DNA of 64,000 bases from Pseudomonas sp. PB120 (GCF_009761815.1 NZ_RWIN01000149.1:1-64000); one strand, 5' to 3'. Numbered from the stretch's first letter, positions 7,958-18,736 are shown. Notes: a model not told the origin generated them from the sequence alone. Program-made: numbers and translations.

Positions 7958-8946
7958 GGCGCACTCCGTTCCTGTCTGGACGCGACAAAGCGCTCCAGCG
8001 TCGGCACACAGAGGTTCATCAACAGTACCGCAAAGGCCACGCCGTCCGGATAACCACCCCAGGTGCGAATCACATAGGTCAGCAGACCCACGCCTGCACC
8101 GAACAGCAGTCGGGCGCCGGGGCTTTTTGCGCCGGATACCGGCTCGGTGACGATGAAGAAGGCGCCCAGCATGCTAGCGCCAGTGAGCAGATGAAACAGC
8201 GGCGAACCGTGTGAATCGGAGCCCGAACCGTTCCAGCACAGCAGGCTGATGACAAACAGGCTGGCGAGCATACCGGCCGGCGCATGCCAGGTGAAAATGC
8301 GCCGTTGCAAAAGAAACGCGCCACCTGCCAGAAACGCCAGGTTGACCCACTCGACGCCATGGCCGCCGAAGTGACCGAACGCCGGGTTGCCGGCGAAGAG
8401 TTCGTCCATGGTCAGGCTTTTGTTGATCCGCAGGCTGTCCAGCGCCGTGGCCTGGACCCAGGCATCCGGGGCTTGGCCGAGGCTGAAACCAAACACTTGC
8501 TGCAACCCACCCAGCAGGTCCATGCCATGGGAGGAGGGCCAATGGGTCATTTGTTGGGGAAACGTCACCAGCATCAAGGCGAAACCGAGCATGGCCGGGT
8601 TGAACGGGTTCTTGCCGACGCCGCCATACAGGTGTTTGCCGAACAGCATCGCGAATGCGGCCGCACTCACTGTCAGCCAACCGGGGCAATAAGGCGGTAA
8701 GGCCAGCGCCAGTAGCGTCGCACTGACCAGGGCGCTGCCGTCGCTCAAAGTGGGTTTGAGTGGTCGCTTGCGCAACCGCATGACGGCCGCCTCAACCGCC
8801 AGTGCGGTCGCGTTCGCTAGAATCAGGTTGATCAGAACCCCCCAGCCATAGAGCCAGAACAACATCAGCGCTCCTGGCAGGGTCGCCAGTAGCACCAGCT
8901 TCATGGCCTGCTGAAGGCGTTCGTCGACCGATTCAAGGGGTGGCAT
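7954..8946 (-). CDS. rnfD: Rnf/Rsx complex membrane FMN subunit D
   Basis: A polytopic NqrB/RnfD-family protein of 330 residues. Family blocks are GKHLYGGVGKNPFNPAM, DAWVQATALD with the probable FMN-bearing Thr167, a late GASMLGAFFIVTEPVS helix, and GGYPDGVAFAVLLMN. It follows rnfB directly, with a 14-bp overlap, where rnfC would be expected, so the order here is A-B-D-G-E. The subunit itself looks intact, including its flavin site, which argues the complex is still assembled. Confidence 0.95.
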   Translation of the reverse strand: MPPLESVDERLQQAMKLVLLATLPGALMLFWLYGWGVLINLILANATALAVEAAVMRLRKRPLKPTLSDGSALVSATLLALALPPYCPGWLTVSAAAFAMLFGKHLYGGVGKNPFNPAMLGFALMLVTFPQQMTHWPSSHGMDLLGGLQQVFGFSLGQAPDAWVQATALDSLRINKSLTMDELFAGNPAFGHFGGHGVEWVNLAFLAGGAFLLQRRIFTWHAPAGMLASLFVISLLCWNGSGSDSHGSPLFHLLTGASMLGAFFIVTEPVSGAKSPGARLLFGAGVGLLTYVIRTWGGYPDGVAFAVLLMNLCVPTLERFVASRQERSAP

Positions 8947-9946
8947 GAGTGTCCACCTGACGCTCCGCTTCCTTCACGGCAAGTTCCAACGCAGTGATCT
9001 GTTCCTGCGAAGCTTCGTTCGCCTGGGCTTTTTTAAGTTCGGCGCGGCGCATCGCCAACTGGATCTTGGCCCGGTTCAGCTCCGCGTTTTTCGCTGGTAC
9101 AACGGGGGCCGGCGTCGCCGGTGCACTGCTTTCCAGTTGCGCCAATGCTTGCTCGGCGACCTCGAATTGCTGTTGCAGGACGATCAATTGCGACTGCTGC
9201 TCGAACGTCGGCGGGTGCCCGAAAGCCTTGAGCGACTTGTTCAGTTGCGCCCGACTCATGGCCAGGTCGACCTTGGCTTTCTTCAAGGCTGCATCGGCGG
9301 TGGCGGCCTTCTGGGCGCGTACCCGTTCAAGCGCGGCCTGCACGGGGTCGAGTGGGGCCGCTTCAGTGTGCTGCGGCACGGTGCGGTGCGCTCGGGCCTG
9401 GCGTTCGGCGAGCTTCTGCTCTTCTTCGCGCTGCAGCCGGGCGTTGCGTTGTTCGAAACGGCGCCGGGCGTGATTGCGCTTGGCGGCGCGAGCCCGTTGC
9501 TCCTCAAGGCTGAAGGCCAGGCCACCGACAATTGGCAGCACAGCGGCCTGCGGCAGTGGACGCATCTCGATGCAGTCCACCGGGCAAGGCGCCACGCAGA
9601 GGTCGCAGCCGGTGCATTCATCGATGATGACCGTGTGCATCAATTTGGCTGCACCGACGATGGCGTCCACGGGGCAGGCCTGGATGCATTTGGTGCAGCC
9701 AATACACTCCGCTTCACGGATATAGGCCAGTTGCGCCGGGGCTGAACCGCGACTGACGTCGAGTTCCAGCACTGGCACCTTCAACAGGTCGGCCAGGGCC
9801 GCAATGGTTTCGTTGCCGCCGGGCGGGCACTTGTTGATCGGCTCGCCGCTGGCGATGCCCTCGGCGTAAGGCTTGCATCCGGGGTGGCCACATTTGCCGC
9901 ATTGGGTCTGCGGCAGGAGGGCATCGATGCGTTGTATCAGACTCAT
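8933..9946 (-). CDS. rnfB: Rnf complex iron-sulphur subunit B with RnfC-like C-terminal tail
   Basis: A 337-residue RnfB-type ferredoxin subunit. The N-terminus starts almost at the first 4Fe-4S site (C16, C19, C24, C40), so the usual membrane-anchor helix is missing. Two ferredoxin clusters follow (C81/84/87/91 and C111/114/117/121). Residues about 145-337 form a long charged, Ala/Gln-rich coiled region with two similar units (KVDLAMSRAQLNK near 225 and KIQLAMRRAELKK near 294) and DPVQAALERVRAQKA, the kind of tail normally found on RnfC. E. coli RsxB is about 192 residues. It overlaps rnfA by 4 bp. A fusion or retained tail after loss of the RnfC core is inferred. Confidence 0.88.
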   Translation of the reverse strand: MSLIQRIDALLPQTQCGKCGHPGCKPYAEGIASGEPINKCPPGGNETIAALADLLKVPVLELDVSRGSAPAQLAYIREAECIGCTKCIQACPVDAIVGAAKLMHTVIIDECTGCDLCVAPCPVDCIEMRPLPQAAVLPIVGGLAFSLEEQRARAAKRNHARRRFEQRNARLQREEEQKLAERQARAHRTVPQHTEAAPLDPVQAALERVRAQKAATADAALKKAKVDLAMSRAQLNKSLKAFGHPPTFEQQSQLIVLQQQFEVAEQALAQLESSAPATPAPVVPAKNAELNRAKIQLAMRRAELKKAQANEASQEQITALELAVKEAERQVDTHATP

Positions 9947-10512
9947 GTTTTGATCAGTCCACTGAATCCGAGAAAAGCCACCGCCATCAGTCCGGCGCCG
10001 ATCAGATCGATCGGCAGGCCGCGAAAGGGCAGAGGGACATCGTTATCGACCGTGCGCTGACGCAAGTCGGTAAACAGACTCAGCGCCAGCCAGAAACCCA
10101 GCCCGGCGCCGACACTCAAGGCGGTGACGTGAAGAAAACCGTTGTCATCCTGCGCGTTGATCAAGGTCAGCCCGAGCACGCCGGCATTGCCGAGCAGCAG
10201 TGGCCAGAGCCCTTCAAACGAGAGCGTGGAAAACACCTGCGACAGCAATTTCAACAATGGCGCGATCAACAACACACTCAGCGGCACAAACACGAACAAT
10301 CGCAACGACGTCAGCTCCAGTGGCAGCAGCAGCCAGTGATCGAGCGCATAACCGAGCACGCCGACGATCAGCAGCAGGCACGTTGTCGCAATGCCCAGGG
10401 CGTGGACCTGACGACGCTCGGTGCCCAGCAGCGGATCGACGCCCAGCGGCCAGTGCAACACGAAGTTGTTGATCAGGGCGGCGCTGATAAGCGTAAGAAG
10501 CATCTCGGTCAT
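9943..10512 (-). CDS. rnfA: Rnf/Rsx complex membrane subunit A
   Basis: A 189-residue, six-helix RnfA/RsxA protein (family usually about 193), first gene of the operon. The start at 10512 (MTEMLLTLISAALINNFVL) reproduces the typical RnfA N-terminus; an upstream in-frame Met at 10554 adds 14 residues without an RBS. Conserved features include NNFVL in the first helix and a buried LLGNAGVLGL helix. Translationally coupled to rnfB. Confidence 0.93.
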   Translation of the reverse strand: MTEMLLTLISAALINNFVLHWPLGVDPLLGTERRQVHALGIATTCLLLIVGVLGYALDHWLLLPLELTSLRLFVFVPLSVLLIAPLLKLLSQVFSTLSFEGLWPLLLGNAGVLGLTLINAQDDNGFLHVTALSVGAGLGFWLALSLFTDLRQRTVDNDVPLPFRGLPIDLIGAGLMAVAFLGFSGLIKT

Positions 10513-10585
10513 GATCGTGCCGGCAAAATGGGCCTGTCTAACAAGGTTAGGCATTATCCGGCAAGGAAGGTGGGTGGGCCAGATA

Positions 10586-10628
10586 TGAAAAATCCCACAG
10601 CCGCGCCAGGCACGACTGTGGGATTCGA
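10586..10628 (-). terminator. Rho-independent terminator of metG
   Basis: A 10-bp stem AATCCCACAG...CTGTGGGATT with a T run on the minus strand, just beyond the metG stop and before rnfA. Confidence 0.85.
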
Positions 10629-10642
10629 TTCAGCGCAATGCC

Positions 10643-12694
10643 TTACTTGATGCGCTGACCTGGCTTGGCACCGCTGTCAGGGCTCAGGAGGTAAATTTCT
10701 TCACCGCCAGGACCGGCTGCCATCACCATGCCTTCGGAGATACCGAACTTCATTTTCCGAGGCTTGAGGTTGGCGATCATCATGGTCAGGCGACCATCGA
10801 GCTTGGACGGGTCCGGATACGCGCTCTTGATCCCGGAAAACACGTTGCGTTGCTCATCACCGAGGTCGAGGGTCAGGCGCAGCAGCTTGTCGGCACCTTC
10901 CACGGCTTCGGCCTTGATGATCAGCGCAACGCGCAGGTCGACGGCAGCAAAGGTGTCGAAGTCGATTTCCGGCGACAACGGATCCTTGGCCAGTTCGCCG
11001 TTGCCGGCAGGTGCCGCGTCGCCGGTGTCGGTCTGGCTGGCGGTCAGGTCTTCTTTCGAAGCGTCGGTCATGGCTTGCACTTTTACCGGGTCGATACGGG
11101 TCATCAACGGCTTGAACTCGTTCAGCTGATGATTGCTGAGCAGCGTGGCATGGTCGTTCCAGGTCAGCGGCGCGACATTCAGGAATGCCTCGGCATCGGC
11201 AGCCAGCAACGGCAGCACCGGTTTGAGGAAGATCACCAGCTGGCGGAACAGGTTGACGCCCAGGGCGCAGATCGCCTGGACTTCGTCTTGCTTGCCTTCC
11301 TGTTTGTTCAGCGACCACGGTGCCTTGTCGGCGATCCAGGCGTTGGCACGGTCAGCCAGGCCCATGATCTCGCGCATGGCGCGGGCGAAGTCGCGAGCCT
11401 CGTAGGCCTCGGCAATGCTCGGCGCCGCAGCGAGGAACGCCTCTGTCAGTTCTGGTGCGGCGTTACCGGCCACCAGCACGCCCGCGTTGCCTTTATGGAT
11501 GAAACCGGCGCAACGGCTGGCGATGTTGACGACTTTGCCGACGAGGTCGGAATTGACCTTCTGCACGAAGTCTTCGAGGTTCAGGTCCAGGTCGTCGACG
11601 CCACGGCCCAGCTTGGCCGCGTAGTAGTAGCGCAAGTATTCCGGCGACAGGTGATCCAGGTAGGTGCGGGCCTTGATGAACGTGCCGCGTGACTTGGACA
11701 TTTTCTGACCGTTGACGGTCAGGTAGCCGTGCACGTTGATACCGGTCGGTTTACGGTAGCCGGCGCCTTCGAGCATGGCGGGCCAGAACAGCGCGTGGAA
11801 GTTGACGATGTCCTTGCCGATGAAGTGATACAGCTCGGCGGTGGAATCCTTGCCCCAGAACGCGTCGAAATCCAGTTCCGGCGTGCGGTTGCACAGGTTC
11901 TTGAAGCTGGCCATGTAGCCGATCGGCGCGTCCAGCCAGACGTAGAAGTACTTGCCGGGCTCGCCCGGAATCTCGAACCCGAAGTACGGCGCATCGCGGG
12001 AGATGTCCCACTGTTGCAGGCCGGCATCCAGCCATTCGGCGATCTTGTTGGCGACGGCGTCCTGCAGGGTGCCGCTGCGGGTCCAGGTTTGCAGCATGTC
12101 CTGGAAGTCCGGCAGTTTGAAGAAGAAGTGCTGGGAATCCTTGAGCACCGGGGTGGCGCCAGAGATGGCCGACTTCGGGTCCTTCAAGTCTGTCGGGGCG
12201 TAGGTCGCGCCGCATTTCTCGCAGTTGTCGCCGTACTGGTCTTCGGTGCCGCATTTCGGGCAGGTGCCCTTGATGAAGCGGTCGGCCAGGAACATTTTCT
12301 TTTCCGGGTCGAAATACTGCGTGATCGAACGCGTGGCGATGTGCCCGGCGTCGCGCAACTTGAGGTAAATCTGGCTCGACAGCTCACGGTTTTCTTCGGC
12401 GTGAGTGGAGTGGAAGTTGTCGAAGTCCACCAGGAACTCGGCAAAGTCGGCGCTGTGTTCAGCCTGGACGTTGGCGATCAGGTGTTCCGGGGTGATGCCT
12501 TCCTTCTCCGCGCGCAGCATGATGGCCGAACCGTGGGCGTCGTCGGCGCAGACATAAATACATTGGTTGCCGCGGTGCTTCTGGAAGCGCACCCACATAT
12601 CGGTCTGGATGTATTCCAGCATGTGGCCAAGATGGATCGAACCATTGGCATAGGGCAGGGCGCTGGTAACGAGGATCTTGCGTGGCTCGGACAT
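10643..12694 (-). CDS. metG: Methionyl-tRNA synthetase
   Basis: Charges tRNA-Met; cytoplasmic, essential. The 683-residue protein has the class I signature HLGH (residues 21-24), the KMSKS loop (NGQKMSKSRG), a knuckle with two CxxC pairs (CPKCG and CEKCG, about 145-161) that binds zinc, and a C-terminal EMAP/Trbp111-type tRNA-binding and dimerisation domain (about 575-683). Length matches Pseudomonas and E. coli MetG. It is divergent from apbC, separated by a REP element, an arrangement shared with other pseudomonads. Confidence 0.98.
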   Translation of the reverse strand: MSEPRKILVTSALPYANGSIHLGHMLEYIQTDMWVRFQKHRGNQCIYVCADDAHGSAIMLRAEKEGITPEHLIANVQAEHSADFAEFLVDFDNFHSTHAEENRELSSQIYLKLRDAGHIATRSITQYFDPEKKMFLADRFIKGTCPKCGTEDQYGDNCEKCGATYAPTDLKDPKSAISGATPVLKDSQHFFFKLPDFQDMLQTWTRSGTLQDAVANKIAEWLDAGLQQWDISRDAPYFGFEIPGEPGKYFYVWLDAPIGYMASFKNLCNRTPELDFDAFWGKDSTAELYHFIGKDIVNFHALFWPAMLEGAGYRKPTGINVHGYLTVNGQKMSKSRGTFIKARTYLDHLSPEYLRYYYAAKLGRGVDDLDLNLEDFVQKVNSDLVGKVVNIASRCAGFIHKGNAGVLVAGNAAPELTEAFLAAAPSIAEAYEARDFARAMREIMGLADRANAWIADKAPWSLNKQEGKQDEVQAICALGVNLFRQLVIFLKPVLPLLAADAEAFLNVAPLTWNDHATLLSNHQLNEFKPLMTRIDPVKVQAMTDASKEDLTASQTDTGDAAPAGNGELAKDPLSPEIDFDTFAAVDLRVALIIKAEAVEGADKLLRLTLDLGDEQRNVFSGIKSAYPDPSKLDGRLTMMIANLKPRKMKFGISEGMVMAAGPGGEEIYLLSPDSGAKPGQRIK

Positions 12695-12829
12695 GGGGCT
12701 CGGCTACTTGATGAAACGGAGGTCGGCCACTATAAAGCGCTGGCGCATATTTTTCACCCTTCGGGCCTGTTTCCGGATACATCGGATGCCAATACTCTGA
12801 ACAGGCAGCCTGGAGGATGAAAGTACCTT

Positions 12830-12961
12830 TGTGGCGAGGGAGCTTGCTCCCGTTGGGTGGCGAAGCCGCCCCAATCGCTGCAACCCTGTTCCGACAGAAG
12901 GAGCGCGTCAGCTTGATTACGGCTGCTGCGCAGCCGAGCGGGAGCAAGCTCCCTCGCCACA
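12830..12961. repeat. REP doublet (GGGAGCTTGCTCCC family) between metG and apbC
   Basis: A 132-base inverted doublet beginning TGTGGCGAGGGAGCTTGC and ending with its complement. It fills most of the 366-base metG-apbC gap; the rest holds the two divergent promoters, not individually resolved. Confidence 0.9.
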
Positions 12962-13060
12962 GGGGGGTGTTTGCCACAAATCATCGGCGGGCATGCCGTC
13001 TACGACGTAGAACGGTTAGGATACCCGCCTGATTTTCCAGTCTTGTTATCGGAGTTGCCC

Positions 13061-14155
13061 ATGAGCGCCGTCAATCGCGCAGCGGTGGAAGCCGTCCTTC
13101 GCCAATACACCGACCCTTACCTGAACCAGGACCCGGTCAGCGCCGGGTGCGTGCGCAGCATTGACGTGCAGGGCGATCGCGTCAGCGTCCAGCTGGAGCT
13201 GGGTTACGCCGCCGGCCTGTTCAAAAGTGGCTGGTCGCAGATGCTGCAAATGGCCATTGAAGGCCTGGACGGCGTGACGACTGCCCGTGTCGACATCACC
13301 AGCGTCATTGCCGCGCACAAGGCCCAGGCTCAGATCCCGGGCCTGGCCAACGTCAAGAACGTCGTGGCCGTGGCGTCTGGCAAGGGCGGCGTGGGAAAAT
13401 CCACCACCGCTGCCAACCTGGCACTCGCCCTGGCCCGTGAAGGCGCCAAGGTCGGGATTCTCGACGCGGACATCTACGGTCCGAGCCAAGGCATCATGTT
13501 CGGTATTCCGGAAGGCACCCGACCACAGGTCAAGGATCAGAAGTGGTTCATTCCGATCGAGTCCCATGGTGTCGAAGTGATGTCCATGGCGTTCCTGACC
13601 GACGACAACACGCCGATGGTGTGGCGCGGGCCGATGGTCTCGGGCGCGTTGTTGCAACTCGTGACCCAGACGGCCTGGGGCGACCTGGATTACCTGGTCA
13701 TCGACATGCCGCCTGGTACTGGTGACATCCAGCTGACCCTGGCGCAGAAAGTCCCGGTGGCCGGTGCCGTCATCGTGACCACCCCGCAAGACCTGGCGCT
13801 GCTCGACGCGCGCAAAGGCGTGGAGATGTTCCGCAAGGTCAACATCCCGGTACTGGGCGTGGTCGAAAACATGGCCGTGCACATCTGCTCCAATTGCGGG
13901 CATGCCGAGCATTTGTTCGGTGAAGGGGGTGGGGTGAAGCTGGCCACTCAGTATGGCGTCGAACTGCTGGCGTCGTTGCCACTGGCAATGGCTATCCGCG
14001 AGCAGGCCGATGGCGGCAAGCCAACGGTAATCGCCGAGCCGGACAGCCCGATTGCACTGGTGTATCAGGAACTCGCCCGCCACGTCGGCGCGCGGATTGT
14101 GTTGCAGGAAGCGGCGACACCGGCGATGCCGAACATCACCATCAGCGACGATTGA
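13061..14155 (+). CDS. apbC: Iron-sulphur cluster carrier protein ApbC (Mrp/NBP35 family)
   Basis: A P-loop ATPase that binds and transfers Fe-S clusters. The start at 13061 (MSAVNRAAVEAVLRQY) has GGAG 7 bases upstream and gives 364 residues; the longer frame is not supported. An N-terminal MIP18/DUF59 domain (1-90) precedes the deviant Walker A GKGGVGKS (107-114), a DADIYGPSQG switch and IDMPPGTGD. The cluster-binding CxxC is C276-x2-C279 (CSNCG). In P. aeruginosa dcd follows; here a short-chain dehydrogenase locus follows, so the neighbourhood has been rearranged. Confidence 0.96.
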   Translation: MSAVNRAAVEAVLRQYTDPYLNQDPVSAGCVRSIDVQGDRVSVQLELGYAAGLFKSGWSQMLQMAIEGLDGVTTARVDITSVIAAHKAQAQIPGLANVKNVVAVASGKGGVGKSTTAANLALALAREGAKVGILDADIYGPSQGIMFGIPEGTRPQVKDQKWFIPIESHGVEVMSMAFLTDDNTPMVWRGPMVSGALLQLVTQTAWGDLDYLVIDMPPGTGDIQLTLAQKVPVAGAVIVTTPQDLALLDARKGVEMFRKVNIPVLGVVENMAVHICSNCGHAEHLFGEGGGVKLATQYGVELLASLPLAMAIREQADGGKPTVIAEPDSPIALVYQELARHVGARIVLQEAATPAMPNITISDD

Positions 14156-14179
14156 AATCTTCAGCTCACGCTGACCAAC

Positions 14180-14269
14180 TGTGGGAGCGAGCCTGCTCGC
14201 GATGACGGATTAACATTCAACAGATGTGTTGACTGACACCCCGTTATCGCGAGCAGGCTCACTCGCACA
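14180..14269. repeat. REPIN-like doublet (GGAGCGAGC...GCTCGC family)
   Basis: Inverted arms (GGGAGCGAGCCTGCTCGCG and its near-complement) flank a 50-base spacer between the convergent apbC and short-chain dehydrogenase genes. Same family as the elements at 31.1, 37.9 and 39.6 kb. Confidence 0.88.
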
Positions 14270-14287
14270 ATTGTTTTGTGTTGGGCT

Positions 14288-15046
14288 TTAGATCCGTAAC
14301 CCGCCATCCATCTCCAGGATTCGGCCGGTGTAGTAGTCGTTCTCGAAGATGTACGCCGCCGAATGGGCGATCTCTTCCGGCTTGCCCATACGCTTGAGCG
14401 GAATCCCGGACGTCATCTTCTCCAGCGCTTCTGGCTTCATGCCCAGCGTCATCTCGGTCTCGATAAAGCCTGGCGCAATACCCGCCACACGAATGCCGTA
14501 GCGCGCCAGTTCCTTGGCCCAGGTCACCGTCGCCGCCGCGACACCGGCCTTGGCGGCGGAGTAGTTGGTCTGGCCGACGTTGCCGGCGCGGGAGATCGAC
14601 GAGATATTGATGATCGCCCCTGTCGTGTTCAGCTCGACCATTTTCGCCGCCACTTCACGGGTGCACAGGAATACGCCGGTCAGGTTGACGTCAATCACCG
14701 CCTGCCATTGGGCCAGGCTCATCTTGGTCATCTCGCCGTCCTTGACCTTGAGCAGCAAGCCATCGCGCAGGATCCCGGCGTTGTTGATCAAGCCGTGGAT
14801 CGCGCCGAAATCCTCGGCAACCTGAGCGACCATGTGGGTCACTTGCTCTTCATTGGCGACGTTGCACAGGTAAGCGCGAGCCTCGACACCCTTGGCCTTG
14901 CACGCGGCGACGGCGTCATCCAGTTTTTCCTGGTTCAAGTCCACCAGCGCCAGCTTCGCGCCCTTGCCTGCGAAATACTCGGCCATGGAGCGGCCTAAAC
15001 CCTGGCAACCGCCAGTGATAATGATTACTTTGTCAGTGAGTTGCAT
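14288..15046 (-). CDS. Short-chain dehydrogenase/reductase (FabG-like)
   Basis: A classical SDR of 252 residues, NAD(P)-dependent, with the cofactor glycine motif TGGCQGLG, the NNAG motif, the catalytic Ser in ISSISRAG and the YSAAK active-site pair. The end (EMDGGLRI) is typical of FabG-type ketoacyl reductases, but paralogues of this size have many substrates, so no specific reaction is claimed. The ATG at 15046 has GGGG about 9 bases upstream, better placed than the ATG at 15052. It is divergent from the HugZ-type gene, as in the P. aeruginosa groE neighbourhood. Confidence 0.88.
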   Translation of the reverse strand: MQLTDKVIIITGGCQGLGRSMAEYFAGKGAKLALVDLNQEKLDDAVAACKAKGVEARAYLCNVANEEQVTHMVAQVAEDFGAIHGLINNAGILRDGLLLKVKDGEMTKMSLAQWQAVIDVNLTGVFLCTREVAAKMVELNTTGAIINISSISRAGNVGQTNYSAAKAGVAAATVTWAKELARYGIRVAGIAPGFIETEMTLGMKPEALEKMTSGIPLKRMGKPEEIAHSAAYIFENDYYTGRILEMDGGLRI

Positions 15047-15209
15047 TCGCATGCCCCAATAGCAGGTCTGAGTGGTGTCCTTTTAGAGAGCCTCTCGATC
15101 TGCGCGGGTTTGGCCGACTGCACATGAGAACTGCCCCGATGGCGCACTGGAAACTTATCCCCAGGCGCATGTCCGTTTTTTCGACGGATTCTATATAAGG
15201 AGTCATAAA

Positions 15210-15941
15210 TTGAGCGTTGAAGCGGCCAAGAATGCACGAGAATTGCTTCTCAAGGAATACCGTGGGGTGCTGTCGACCCATTCCAAGGCCATGCCCGGCT
15301 TCCCGTTTGGCTCCGTGGTTCCGTACTGCCTGGACGAGCAGGGCCGGCCGCTGATCCTGATCAGCCGCATCGCTCAGCACACCCACAACCTGCAGAAAGA
15401 CCCGAAATGTTCGCTGTTTGTGGGTGAGCGCGGCGCTGAAGATGTGCAAGCCGTTGGTCGGCTGACCTATCTCGCCGAAGCGGAAAAACTCGAAGACGCC
15501 TCAGCCGTGGAGGCTGCCGCCGAACGCTACTACCGCTATTTCCCTGATTCGCAGAACTATCACAAAGCTCACGATTTCGATTTCTGGGTGCTCAAGCCTG
15601 TGCGCCATCGCTACATTGGCGGCTTCGGCGCGATTCACTGGGTCGATCAGCTGACGCTGGCTAATCCGTTCGCCGGCAAGGCTGAACTCAGCATGGTCGA
15701 GCACATGAACGCCGATCACGCCAAGGCCATCGCCCATTACGTCGACCTTGCGGGCTTGCCGAAAACCGAGCCGGCGCAACTGGCCGGGATCGACACTGAA
15801 GGCATGCACCTGCGCATTGGCCAGGTGCTGTACTGGCTGCCGTTCCAAACGCCTTGTAATACGCCGACACAAGTCCGGGAAGCCTTGGTTTTCCTGGCTC
15901 ACGCCGAGCATTGGCCGAAAAATGAAGTGGCCGACGCTTGA
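15210..15941 (+). CDS. HugZ-family haem-utilisation / pyridoxamine 5'-phosphate oxidase-like protein
   Basis: A 243-residue split-barrel flavin/haem protein: PNPOx-like domain (about 1-150, with LLKEYRGVLSTHS and GFPFGSVVPYC) and a C-terminal DUF2470 domain (about 165-240, VEHMNADHAKAIAHYV). Members such as HugZ degrade haem; others are flavin enzymes, so haem oxidation is only a family-level suggestion. Translation most likely starts at TTG 15210, with AAGGAG 7-12 bases upstream. It precedes fxsA by 66 bases. Confidence 0.82.
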   Translation: MSVEAAKNARELLLKEYRGVLSTHSKAMPGFPFGSVVPYCLDEQGRPLILISRIAQHTHNLQKDPKCSLFVGERGAEDVQAVGRLTYLAEAEKLEDASAVEAAAERYYRYFPDSQNYHKAHDFDFWVLKPVRHRYIGGFGAIHWVDQLTLANPFAGKAELSMVEHMNADHAKAIAHYVDLAGLPKTEPAQLAGIDTEGMHLRIGQVLYWLPFQTPCNTPTQVREALVFLAHAEHWPKNEVADA

Positions 15942-16007
15942 ATTCACGAAAGGGTGACGTCATCTAGAGGACACTGGCAAGGCATTCTTGCGTTGAGGAA
16001 CCTTTAG

Positions 16008-16484
16008 ATGCGCCCTTTTTTATTGCTCTTTGTACTGTTTCCGGTGTTGGAGCTGTTCGTCTTCGTCAAAGTGAGCGGAGCGATCGGGTTTTTCCCGGCC
16101 CTGCTGCTGGTCATTCTCGGCTCGATGCTCGGCGTATTCGTGCTGCGCATCGCTGGTCTGGCAACTGCGCTGCGTGCGCGTGAAAGCCTGAATCGCGGCG
16201 AGCTGCCGGCGCAGACCATGCTGGAAGGCCTGATGCTGGCCCTGGCCGGTGGCCTGTTGATCCTGCCGGGTTTTGTCACCGACGTACTGGGCCTGATCAT
16301 GCTGCTGCCGCTGTCCCGTCGACTGCTTGCCAACAAGATGCGCCAGCGTGCCGAGGAGCAGGCGATCCGCCAACGCGCGTTCGCCGACGACCTTCAGCCA
16401 CGGGGCGGTCCTGCCCCGCGCGAGCCTCTGGGCCGCGAACCGAATGTGATCGAAGGCGAGTTCGAACACCGCGATTCCAAGTAA
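16008..16484 (+). CDS. fxsA: FxsA-family cytoplasmic membrane protein
   Basis: A 158-residue member of the FxsA family (in E. coli, overproduction prevents phage T7 exclusion by F). Two hydrophobic segments at the start (about 3-22 and 26-47), a third pair around 78-105 (LMLALAGGLLILPGFVTDVLGLIMLLPL), and a hydrophilic basic tail. It stands directly upstream of groESL, as in other pseudomonads. Own terminator at 16498-16524 separates it from groES. Physiological role in Pseudomonas unknown. Confidence 0.9.
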   Translation: MRPFLLLFVLFPVLELFVFVKVSGAIGFFPALLLVILGSMLGVFVLRIAGLATALRARESLNRGELPAQTMLEGLMLALAGGLLILPGFVTDVLGLIMLLPLSRRLLANKMRQRAEEQAIRQRAFADDLQPRGGPAPREPLGREPNVIEGEFEHRDSK

Positions 16485-16497
16485 ACCGTTTCAGCGG

Positions 16498-16524
16498 CAC
16501 GGCACCTTCGGGTGCCGTGTTCGT
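16498..16524 (+). terminator. Terminator after fxsA
   Basis: A 9-bp stem CACGGCACC, UUCG tetraloop and GGTGCCGTG, followed by a TTCGTTTT tail, 14 bases after the fxsA stop. Confidence 0.85.
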
Positions 16525-16560
16525 TTTCGGGTATCGACGTAAAAAATTTCGATCCCCGCT

Positions 16561-16588
16561 CTTGTAATAAGCTTATGCGCCCTTATGT
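16561..16588 (+). promoter_or_regulatory. Candidate sigma-32 heat-shock promoter of groESL
   Basis: CTTGTAA and CCCTTATGT separated by 12 bases resemble the RpoH consensus CTTGAAA / CCCCATNT. The site is about 140 bases upstream of groES with no other gene between. Assignment is by eye plus the known heat-shock control of groESL. Confidence 0.6.
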
Positions 16589-16730
16589 AACGGTCACCGC
16601 AAGGTTTCTGGCAATCATGCCAGACAGACTTCCGCGTCTCGCTTGTCGAGTCGCACCCGGCAACGCCGGATTTGTTAAACCCGCCGGGAAGACACCGGCC
16701 GATGAAAACCACAATTAGGAGAGATCGACA

Positions 16731-17024
16731 ATGAAGCTTCGTCCTCTGCATGACCGCGTCGTCATCCGTCGCAGCGAAGAAGAAAAGAAAACCGCTGGCG
16801 GTATCGTCCTGCCAGGTTCCGCTGCTGAAAAAGCCAACAGCGGCGAAATCCTCGCTGTCGGCACCGGCCGCGTGCTGGACAACGGTGAAGTGCGTGCACT
16901 GGCCGTGAAAGTGGGTGACAAGGTTGTGTTCGGTCCGTACTCCGGCAGCAACACCGTGAAAGTTGACGGCGAAGACCTGCTGGTAATGGCTGAGAACGAG
17001 ATTCTCGCTGTTATCGAAGGCTGA
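16731..17024 (+). CDS. groES: Co-chaperonin GroES
   Basis: A 97-residue lid of the GroEL folding chamber. The mobile loop EEKKTAGGIVLPGSAAEK and the MKLRPLHDRVVI start are canonical. A strong RBS (AGGAGA) lies 8 bases before the ATG. It is the first gene of the groESL operon, 49 bases before groEL, with a heat-shock-type promoter upstream. Confidence 0.99.
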   Translation: MKLRPLHDRVVIRRSEEEKKTAGGIVLPGSAAEKANSGEILAVGTGRVLDNGEVRALAVKVGDKVVFGPYSGSNTVKVDGEDLLVMAENEILAVIEG

Positions 17025-17073
17025 TTCCCCGCTCATTTTCCCGCTACTACAAAGTATTTAAGGAATATCGATC

Positions 17074-18717
<1,644 letters not shown>

Positions 18718-18736
18718 GCCAGCCTTACCCCATAAA

